From Halomonas campaniensis (GTDB taxonomy: Bacteria; Pseudomonadota; Gammaproteobacteria; Pseudomonadales; Halomonadaceae), in contig NZ_JPUA01000012.1 of assembly GCF_002211105.1 (NCBI RefSeq), positions 1 through 64,000 of the forward strand: a stretch of DNA of 64,000 nt. The letters are read 5' to 3'. Under the pieces are notes generated by a model. It was not told the DNA's origin. It saw only the letters and a list, made by a program, of their open reading frames with translations, and did not search any database. The translations under genes and the position numbers were made by a program. Positions 57,826-64,000 of the stretch are shown one piece after another (within the stretch, counting starts at the first letter, position 1; the number at the start of each line of letters is the position of its first letter).

Positions 57826-59311
57826 CCCCTGGCCACTGTTGATTACCTTGACCTATGTCGCTATCGCCATGGTGATTGGCCTACGCGCCAGGGCAGGGCG
57901 CTCCATGAATAGCCTGGAGGAGTGGGGCGTGGCGGGGCGTAGCATGGGGCCGGTGACGCTCTACCTGCTGATCGCCGCCGGTAGTGTAAGTGCTTACACC
58001 TTTATGGGCGCACCCGGCTGGGCTTACTCCAAAGGCGTCGCGGTGTTTTATGTGGCGATTTATCTTGCTTACCTGGCGTTGGTGGCGTGGTACTTCGGGC
58101 CGAAGGTGTGGCAGTTTGGCGAGCAGTTTGGTCATGTTACCCAGGCAAGCGCCATTTCAGACCGCTACCAAAGCCCCGCGTTGGGTGCGCTGGCGGCGCT
58201 CGTGATGGCAATTGGCTCTATTGCCTACGCGGTACTGCAAACCATTGGCTCAGCCTATATTCTGTTTGTGATGAGCGGCGGTTTGATTCCTATTTGGCTA
58301 GGTGTCGTGCTGGTACTGGCTTGCATAGCCGTCTATCTCTACGCCAGTGGTCAGCGGGCGATTGGTCGCACCAATGCCTTTCAAGGCGTGTTGATGCTGA
58401 TAGTGGCTTGGGCCGTTGGCCTTTGGGCCATGCATAGCGCAACCGGTGGCTTAAGTTTCGCTGGGGTATTCGAGCGCATTCAGGCCGAGCATAGTGAGTT
58501 TCTCACCCTGCCAGGCGCAGGCGGCGATATGAGCTTTAGTTTCTGGACGACCTCGATCATCGTTTCCATGTTCTCATTTATGCCGCCGGTGTGGACGCAG
58601 TGGATGAGTGCGGCTTCGGCACGCACTATCCGTCGTAGCGCGACGTGGCTGCCTACGTATTACGTGGTTATTCTGCCTATGGTCGTTGTAGGCTTTATCG
58701 GGATCTTTTCGCTGCCTGACCTGGCCCGAGCAGACACTGTGGTACTTGAGTATGCCATGCAGCACTTGCCGGTAGTATTAGTGGGATTGCTAGGTGCGGG
58801 TACCCTGGCGGCCTCAATGTCTTCCAGCGAGCCATTTATTCATTCGGTATCGCTGTCGCTGAGCAAAGATGTTCTTCAGCCGGTGCTAAAGCTCTCTGAT
58901 GGCGTGACCGGAAAGCTCGCCCGGCTGCTGATTCTGCCCATTATGTTCTTCGTGGTCGCGCCGCTGGCAATTGCCGAGCCCGGCAGTTTGGTGATGATTC
59001 TGTTAGTGGGGCTGGGGTTTGCCTCCCAGGTACTGCCTGCCTTTATCGGCATGTTCTTTTGGCCGCGGGCTTCTCGCTTGGGTGTCATGGCGGGCATCGT
59101 GGTAGGTTTTTTGATCACCACGGCATTTACTCTCCTTTGGCCACACCCACTGGGTATTCACGCGGGCTTCTGGGGGCTGATGCTCAATCTGCCGGTATTT
59201 GTCGCCGTCTCTTTGATGACGCCTGCTACCCACGCTGAGGTGGTGGAGCGTTTCTTCAGAATTGCCGCTCCAAGAGGTTTTACCCAGCGGGGATGTAGAG
59301 CTGCGGGGTGA
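57818..59311 (+). CDS. Sodium:solute symporter (SSS family)
   Basis: This 497-aa polytopic inner-membrane transporter of the SSS family has about 13 helices. Family features include FLIAAGS-like LLIAAGSVSAYTFMGAPGWAYSKG near residue 48 and GRTNAFQGVLMLIVAWAVG near 184, with GAGTLAASMSSSEPFIHSVSLSLSKDV near 325 (key A-S-M-S-S, S-K-D). It imports an organic solute with sodium. ATG 57818 (MNSPWPLL) is chosen, with upstream in-frame alternatives at 57812 and 57800. The amidase upstream suggests an amide or the corresponding acid as cargo. Confidence 0.9.
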   Translation: MNSPWPLLITLTYVAIAMVIGLRARAGRSMNSLEEWGVAGRSMGPVTLYLLIAAGSVSAYTFMGAPGWAYSKGVAVFYVAIYLAYLALVAWYFGPKVWQFGEQFGHVTQASAISDRYQSPALGALAALVMAIGSIAYAVLQTIGSAYILFVMSGGLIPIWLGVVLVLACIAVYLYASGQRAIGRTNAFQGVLMLIVAWAVGLWAMHSATGGLSFAGVFERIQAEHSEFLTLPGAGGDMSFSFWTTSIIVSMFSFMPPVWTQWMSAASARTIRRSATWLPTYYVVILPMVVVGFIGIFSLPDLARADTVVLEYAMQHLPVVLVGLLGAGTLAASMSSSEPFIHSVSLSLSKDVLQPVLKLSDGVTGKLARLLILPIMFFVVAPLAIAEPGSLVMILLVGLGFASQVLPAFIGMFFWPRASRLGVMAGIVVGFLITTAFTLLWPHPLGIHAGFWGLMLNLPVFVAVSLMTPATHAEVVERFFRIAAPRGFTQRGCRAAG

Positions 59312-59411
59312 GTGCTGACTTAATCTATTCATGGTTATCGACTACCTTTGTAGCAAAGTGCTTATAGGTACCAGCGCTTCTAATGATACTTGCACCAACA
59401 AAGGCAACGTA

Positions 59412-60734
59412 ATGAGCCATGCATTGACTGGACATAACCGCCCTCAGCGGGTGATTGAGGCAACCCAACAGGCAAATAACACCTTGCCAACGGCCACTCG
59501 CCAAGCTAAGTACGCCAAAATGGCTGCGTCGCCCTACCGCTTTTTCCGCGGCAGCAATCATCTGTACTGGAATGATGTATGGCACGATTGGCGTTTTGCC
59601 CTTTTTGGCGGCTGGCCGGAGACCCAAACCTGGTTGCAGGGCGACGCCCACGTCTATAATTTTGGCGCTTATGGTCATCATGATGATCAAGTGCGCTACG
59701 GCATGGATGACTTCGATGATGCGCTGATTGGCGACTACCAATATGACCTGTGGCGGTTGGCTATCAGCGTCGTATTAGATGCTCGTGAAAATGCTGAGCT
59801 GGATCCAAAAGCGATTGATAAAGCGCTAAAAAAGTTAATAAAGGGCTATTACCAAACCCTGGCGCACCATGTTGACGGCAAACCTGTTCACGCCGTGACC
59901 CTTGATAGCGCCAAAGGCACGCTTAAGCCCTTTATGAGCAAAGTTGCCGATAAGCAGAGCCGTGCGCGCATGCTCGAAAAGTGGACGACCCTGGATGAGC
60001 AGAAAGGCCGCCAGTTCACCGAGCGGCCTGGCAAACTGGCTAACCTACCGGCGGATGTGGCCAGCCAGTTGCGCCGCCTAATTGAGCAGGAGTACCAACA
60101 AACGCTGCAACAGGCGGTTAAAGAGAGTGATTCCCACCATTTTCGCGTCAAGGATACGGCACGGCGTTTGGATGCAGGCACCGGTTCGTTGGGTGTGGAA
60201 CGCTATTACGTCTTGATTGAGGGCGGTGTTGAGCACGAGCACGATGACATTATCCTGGATGTCAAAGAGCAGGTGCCTCCAGAAGCATTTCGTTTAATGG
60301 ATAAACACCAGCAGCAGGCGTGGCGTAAATTGTTTCCTAACGAGGCCATCCGCCATGCAGCTGCTTTCCACGCCATTGCCGAGCACCCGGACGCTTATCT
60401 CGGCTGGCTAACCATGAACGGAAAGGTGTTTTCGGTGCGTGAGCGCTCGCCGTTCAAGAAAGACTTTCCGACCCATAAACTTTCGGGCGGTAAGTCATAT
60501 CGAAAACTGGCCCAGCAGTGGGGAGAAATTCTCGCCCGTGAACATCTGCGCGGTGCCCAGGCGCTTAACCAGGGGGACTCAACACGCTTTGCCAAGGCCG
60601 TTGGCCAGCGATTAAAAGGGCGTGAAGAGCTGTTTGTTGAGGTGGTGTCGACACTGGCGGTGGCTTACGCTGACTGCACAGAGCAGGATTATGCGGTGTT
60701 TATCGATCATTTTCTGGCCGCGGGTTCTGCTTAA
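59412..60734 (+). CDS. DUF2252 family protein (kinase-like fold)
   Basis: The 440-aa DUF2252 protein has a kinase/phosphotransferase-like fold by family reputation. It shows the conserved KMAASPYRFFRGSNHLYWND near residue 37, TWLQGDAHVYNFGAYGHHDDQVRYGMDDFDDALIGDYQYDLWRLAISV near 75-120 (key GDAHxxNFG and DFDDxxxGxxxxDLxRL) and a long helical C-terminus. GDAH-N-F and DFDD resemble aminoglycoside-phosphotransferase catalytic loops. The biological substrate is unknown. ATG 59412 has an AAGG site; the upstream extension to 59331 lacks one. Confidence 0.85.
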   Translation: MSHALTGHNRPQRVIEATQQANNTLPTATRQAKYAKMAASPYRFFRGSNHLYWNDVWHDWRFALFGGWPETQTWLQGDAHVYNFGAYGHHDDQVRYGMDDFDDALIGDYQYDLWRLAISVVLDARENAELDPKAIDKALKKLIKGYYQTLAHHVDGKPVHAVTLDSAKGTLKPFMSKVADKQSRARMLEKWTTLDEQKGRQFTERPGKLANLPADVASQLRRLIEQEYQQTLQQAVKESDSHHFRVKDTARRLDAGTGSLGVERYYVLIEGGVEHEHDDIILDVKEQVPPEAFRLMDKHQQQAWRKLFPNEAIRHAAAFHAIAEHPDAYLGWLTMNGKVFSVRERSPFKKDFPTHKLSGGKSYRKLAQQWGEILAREHLRGAQALNQGDSTRFAKAVGQRLKGREELFVEVVSTLAVAYADCTEQDYAVFIDHFLAAGSA

Positions 60735-60754
60735 TCAGCCAATCGCATGGGCGA

Positions 60755-62569
60755 TTACTGAGGCTGCTGCCTACCGAGCATAAATCCCTGCTCTTCAAGT
60801 GTTTCTTCCCAAACGACACAGCGGTTACGGCCGCTGTGCTTGGCTTGATAGAGTGCTTCATCGGCCAGGCGTAGTAATTTCTTAGGGTCTTCAGTGTGAT
60901 CAGGGTACGTTGCAACCCCGCAGGAGAGGGTGATTCTACGCAGTGGAGTGCCTTGATGGGAAAATGTCTGATGAGCCATGGACGTTAACAGCGCCTTGGC
61001 GCGCGTTTCGGCAGCGATTCGAGAAGTGGCGGGCAGTAAGGCAATAAATTCTTCACCCCCAAAGCGACAGATTACGTCCAAATCCCGAAGGTGATGCCGC
61101 AACATCAGGGCAATTTCCACCAGCACGGCATCGCCTGCGTCATGACCGAAATCGTCATTGATTCGCTTGAAGTGATCCACATCCATCATCAGCACGGAAA
61201 GATAACTGGCATGCTGCTTTACGCGCTGGCACTGGTGTTCGAATGCCATATCGAAATGACGGCGGTTATGCAGGCCTGTTAGCGGATCCTTGCGTGAGAG
61301 GCCTTCCAGTTCTTGCACTAACCGGTCAAGGTCGGCGGTTCGCGCTGCAACCTGCTGCTCAAGGGTCTCGTTGGCCATCGCCAACTGCTGCTGTGTATGC
61401 CGGTAGTGCCACAGAAAAATAGCCGCGTTAGCTAAAGAAAAAGCCAATGAGCCGTAGCTCAAGGGCACACTGCGCCAGTCCACAAAACCATGGGCGACCA
61501 CCATGTCAGCCAACAGCAGCGGGGCAAAAAAAGTAAAACTCACTACCAGGAGTCGTTGTTCCAGAGAGAGCCGCTGAAAGCGCATGAGCGCGAGCGCCAA
61601 CATGATGGGGAGCGTTATCGCCAGCATGACATCGAATACGGGGAAGGTGAGAGAAAGGCTCACCACCCCCAGTTGAACTAAGCCAATCGCAACAATGAGA
61701 TACGCCAAATGGCTAATCCACAGGCGTGTTATCCAGCGCCTAGCGGCGCCTTCCAGCCAGTGGCTGAGCAGCATTCCTAGTGCCACCGGCAAGGTGTAGT
61801 AGCTGCCGGCACGGAGGGTGTCCCAGGCCAGTGGCCCATCGGCAATAAATTGACGAGCAGGCGTCTCAGCCAGCAGCATTAACCCCGATGCGTAGGCAAA
61901 CAACGCAATAGACCCGAAACCACGACGCTCAGGGCCTATTAACGCGAAAATGGTGGCCAGGATAGCGAGTACCAAGACCAACGCACTGACGCCGAGATCC
62001 TGAGCGGAGTCATGAATAACCTGCTTGAGAACGTCAATGCGTTCCATTACCTGTACTTGGCCCCATAAGCCAATACTGGTGTAGTAAGAGTAGAAGCGAA
62101 AGGTAAGCGTTTGACCGGCGGCATCGTGTGGGAGATCGATCATGTGCCAGGGCCAGCCTGCAAAATCGCCTTTGCCCTGATCGTCAAACTCACCATATTG
62201 ATAGATGAGTTCGTCGCCTAGATACACTTGCCCAATCAAATTGATGCTGGTGATAAAGAGGACTGGGTCGCTCCAGTCACCCGCGGGAAGCGTTGTGCGT
62301 AACCAGAGGTGTTCGTGCCCATTGCGACCAGGTGGGTTAGAAGGGGAGTCGATCGACTGCCACTCGGTTGAGTCGCTTTGTAGCCATTGAGGGTGGTTAT
62401 TGCCATCATAAGGAGAGTCGCCCCAGCGATACTCCCAGCTTTGCAGTGGTTGAGGCAGAGCAGCAGCCTGGAGGCCACTGGGAAGCATCACCAGGATGAC
62501 CAGGAGAAGAAGTAGCTGAGCATAGTGACGTAGGGCAAGCCAACGTGGCAGCATGATGGTCGTACTCAC
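60755..62569 (-). CDS. Membrane diguanylate cyclase with periplasmic sensor, 7TM and GGDEF domain
   Basis: This 604-aa enzyme has a signal anchor or leader (about residues 15-35) and a periplasmic beta-rich domain (about 36-185, LWLRTTLPAGDW, QVYLGDELIYQYGEFDD), like 7TMR-DISM extracellular sensors. Seven membrane helices (about 195-400) and a short coiled coil (QQLAMANETLEQQVAARTADLDRLVQELEGL, about 404-434) follow. The GGDEF domain begins at about 435. The active site is FGGEEF, and an RxxD inhibitory site (RDLD) precedes it by five residues. It makes c-di-GMP in response to an unknown, possibly carbohydrate, periplasmic cue. It converges with the DUF2252 gene. Confidence 0.93.
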   Translation of the reverse strand: MSTTIMLPRWLALRHYAQLLLLLVILVMLPSGLQAAALPQPLQSWEYRWGDSPYDGNNHPQWLQSDSTEWQSIDSPSNPPGRNGHEHLWLRTTLPAGDWSDPVLFITSINLIGQVYLGDELIYQYGEFDDQGKGDFAGWPWHMIDLPHDAAGQTLTFRFYSYYTSIGLWGQVQVMERIDVLKQVIHDSAQDLGVSALVLVLAILATIFALIGPERRGFGSIALFAYASGLMLLAETPARQFIADGPLAWDTLRAGSYYTLPVALGMLLSHWLEGAARRWITRLWISHLAYLIVAIGLVQLGVVSLSLTFPVFDVMLAITLPIMLALALMRFQRLSLEQRLLVVSFTFFAPLLLADMVVAHGFVDWRSVPLSYGSLAFSLANAAIFLWHYRHTQQQLAMANETLEQQVAARTADLDRLVQELEGLSRKDPLTGLHNRRHFDMAFEHQCQRVKQHASYLSVLMMDVDHFKRINDDFGHDAGDAVLVEIALMLRHHLRDLDVICRFGGEEFIALLPATSRIAAETRAKALLTSMAHQTFSHQGTPLRRITLSCGVATYPDHTEDPKKLLRLADEALYQAKHSGRNRCVVWEETLEEQGFMLGRQQPQ

Positions 62570-62851
62570 CTCTTGGTTATGATACTTCTACTGGTCAGTG
62601 CTTCAACCGGTGTCTACCGATGGGGTGGTGAGCGCAAAAGCAAGCACTTATTTTTGGCGTCAGTTTACGGTGTTAGGTAATGGTGACACCTCCAGCACTC
62701 TATAGCGCTCAAAGGTTAAAACGGTATAGCTGGATCTCCCTCGATCCAGCCAAATCGTGCTTTGCACCGCCACTATAAATAGCACTAAGCACTCGCGTAT
62801 TGAAATAGTACTTTTTAAACGGTCAAGCAGTCATTATTAATCGCTACAACG

Positions 62852-63904
62852 TTAATTGCCCCCTGCAGCGCCACCGACGATGCCACTGCGAAGGTTGTTA
62901 TCGCTGCCGTTGCCTCTCTTCAGGTGGTTAGCCACGGTGTCCTCCGGTGACCCAGCCATTTCACGGAACATACCCATAGAGCCAAGCAGGGCAGAGGACT
63001 CATAGGGCACAAATACTCGTTCGCCATCTTTTGCCATATTGGGTAGCACCTTGATATAACTCTGCCCCAGCAAGTAGCCCACGACGGTACGTTTGTTCTC
63101 TTCGCTATCACCAATAGCACTGAGAACCAGTTTGATGGACTCCTGCTCACCCTGGGCACGCAGGATAGCCGACTCTTTGTCACCCTGAGCGTTAAGGATC
63201 GAGGACTCGCGCTGCCCCTGGGCCATGGCGATCGCCGCTGATTTTTCCCCCTCGGCTTCGGTCACGGTGGCGCGGCGCTTGCGCTCGGCGGCCATTTGCA
63301 GGCGCATGGCAGTCTCCACCTCTTCCGGCATGGCAATATCCTGCACTTCGACCCGGGAGATTTTGACACCCCACTTGGAGGCAGGCTCTTCCATAGCCGC
63401 CTGGATCTCGTTATTCACTTCCGCGCGGGACTCAAACAGTTTATCCAGCTCCATCTTGCCGACCACTGAGCGCAGTGTGGTTTTGGCCAATACTTCTACG
63501 GCTTGGCTCATATTTTCTACTTCATAAACGGCCCGCTTAGGGTCGATGATTTGGTAGTAGAGCGCACCGTTGATACGCACGGTGACGTTGTCGGTGGTGA
63601 CCACCGGCTGACCGGGAAAATCCATCACCGTCTCGCGGCGGTCAATGCGGGTTTCATCGGAGGTAATGGCGGTGTACTCCTCGCCCATTTTGCGATAACG
63701 CAGCATGGTGATTGCGCGAGGCTGCTCAATAAACGGAATAATGATGTTAATACCGCTTTCTAACACGCGGTGGAACGAACCAAGGCGTTCAACCACCATC
63801 ACTTCCGATTGACGAATAATAATCAGACCTTTTGAGATGATCAGTACCGCGATTACGACGATAATAAGGCTTATCAATAAACCTGGGCTTATAGGTAGAT
63901 CCAT
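62852..63904 (-). CDS. qmcA: SPFH/Band 7 membrane protein, QmcA type
   Basis: This 350-aa stomatin-like protein has a single N-terminal membrane helix (about residues 8-30, GLLISLIIVVIAVLIISKGLIII). An SPFH domain begins SEVMVVERLGSFHRVLESGINIIIPFIE and includes TTLRSVVGKMELDKLFESRAEVN near 145. A long charged coiled coil follows near 205-270 (RRATVTEAEGEKSAAIAMAQG repeats, key QGxxESxILxAQG). Such proteins form ring-like oligomers that scaffold membrane domains and proteases. It follows a probable NfeD gene on the minus strand, the usual pairing. The glycine/asparagine tail is low complexity. Confidence 0.92.
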   Translation of the reverse strand: MDLPISPGLLISLIIVVIAVLIISKGLIIIRQSEVMVVERLGSFHRVLESGINIIIPFIEQPRAITMLRYRKMGEEYTAITSDETRIDRRETVMDFPGQPVVTTDNVTVRINGALYYQIIDPKRAVYEVENMSQAVEVLAKTTLRSVVGKMELDKLFESRAEVNNEIQAAMEEPASKWGVKISRVEVQDIAMPEEVETAMRLQMAAERKRRATVTEAEGEKSAAIAMAQGQRESSILNAQGDKESAILRAQGEQESIKLVLSAIGDSEENKRTVVGYLLGQSYIKVLPNMAKDGERVFVPYESSALLGSMGMFREMAGSPEDTVANHLKRGNGSDNNLRSGIVGGAAGGN

Positions 63905-63906
63905 GG

Positions 63907-64000
63907 TTAAGGCTCCTTGCGTTGGGAATTGTCATCTTGCGGGGTGATGTCAGCAGGCTGATGGAGTGTGACCAGCGCAGTGGTTCCTTCAAAACGTCTA
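63907..64000 (-). CDS. C-terminal end of a gene upstream of qmcA, probably NfeD family (partial)
   Basis: An open minus-strand frame enters from the window edge, reads RRFEGTTALVTLHQPADITP and continues for 12 more residues to a TAA whose complement is 63907-63909. It ends 2 bp before the qmcA start codon at 63904, so the genes are co-transcribed; the AAGGAG of qmcA lies inside this tail. NfeD is the standard upstream partner of QmcA-like SPFH proteins. The visible tail is too short to confirm the family. Confidence 0.55.
   Translation of the reverse strand, partial: RRFEGTTALVTLHQPADITPQDDNSQRKEP

Noticed and set aside
1-64000. CRISPR arrays, tRNA/rRNA genes, insertion sequences, prophage or attachment sites
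   Set aside because: I looked for regularly spaced repeats, transposase/integrase proteins and conserved RNA motifs and saw none; the only structured RNA recognised is the FMN riboswitch. tRNA detection by eye is imperfect, and a covariance-model scan would settle it.

Overview
The window looks like a chromosomal segment of a halophilic gammaproteobacterium, most likely Halomonas/Vreelandella (Halomonadaceae). This is judged from protein content and gene order: a Pseudomonas-style arginine succinyltransferase operon with two astA paralogs, FabV enoyl reductase, BluB, a YeeN-type YebC protein, many TRAP/TTT transporters and a moderate GC content. No rRNA, tRNA, CRISPR array, insertion sequence or prophage was recognised.

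Bases 1-25.5 kb form a dense carbohydrate/organic-acid uptake island made of three units, each with its own transporter class, local regulator and carbon-carbon bond enzyme. (i) 1-11.7 kb: a putative tetritol (erythritol/threitol) locus. It has transaldolase and the start of transketolase on the minus strand. On the plus strand are an RpiB-type isomerase, a DhaK-DhaL kinase, a SorC regulator, an erythritol/L-threitol-type dehydrogenase, a DUF2291 protein, a ribose-class ABC transporter and a PfkB kinase. The chemistry fits tetritol -> erythrulose -> erythrulose-4-P -> erythrose-4-P -> pentose phosphate pathway. The ABC permease carries an in-frame TAA 54 codons after its start. (ii) 11.8-16.9 kb: a tripartite tricarboxylate transporter (TctCBA) co-transcribed with an HpcH/HpaI aldolase, divergent from a LacI regulator, with a perfect 14-bp operator between them. 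(iii) 17.2-25.5 kb: a split transketolase, TRAP transporter, beta-hydroxyacid dehydrogenase, TIM-barrel isomerase, SDR and GntR/FCD regulator, with two GntR boxes (one abutting the first ribosome binding site). The substrate is unknown and is probably an acidic sugar.

From 25.6 to 39.6 kb the content is mixed and mostly housekeeping: an FMN riboswitch driving a type II lumazine synthase, an AbrB-family membrane protein, an ABC exporter, a zinc-less MDR oxidoreductase, a 382-aa protein of unknown function beside an MscS channel, YeeN, a LysE exporter, glutathione peroxidase, FabV and a GlxA/ArgR-type AraC regulator.

From 39.8 to 46.1 kb lies the arginine succinyltransferase (AST) operon astC-astA1-astA2-astD-astB, closed by a strong hairpin; astE is not at the locus. 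From 46.1 to 64 kb are small accessory and housekeeping genes: DUF523, GNAT enzymes, a DMT exporter/MarR pair with twin palindromic operators, a truncated and frameshifted LysR pseudogene beside a quinone-reductase-like gene, BluB, two membrane diguanylate cyclases, a WYL regulator/GST pair, a LysR/amidase/symporter group, a DUF2252 protein and a QmcA-type SPFH protein with the tail of a probable NfeD partner at the window edge.

Start codons were moved from the longest ORF where a Shine-Dalgarno sequence or family alignment argued for it; each case is noted.
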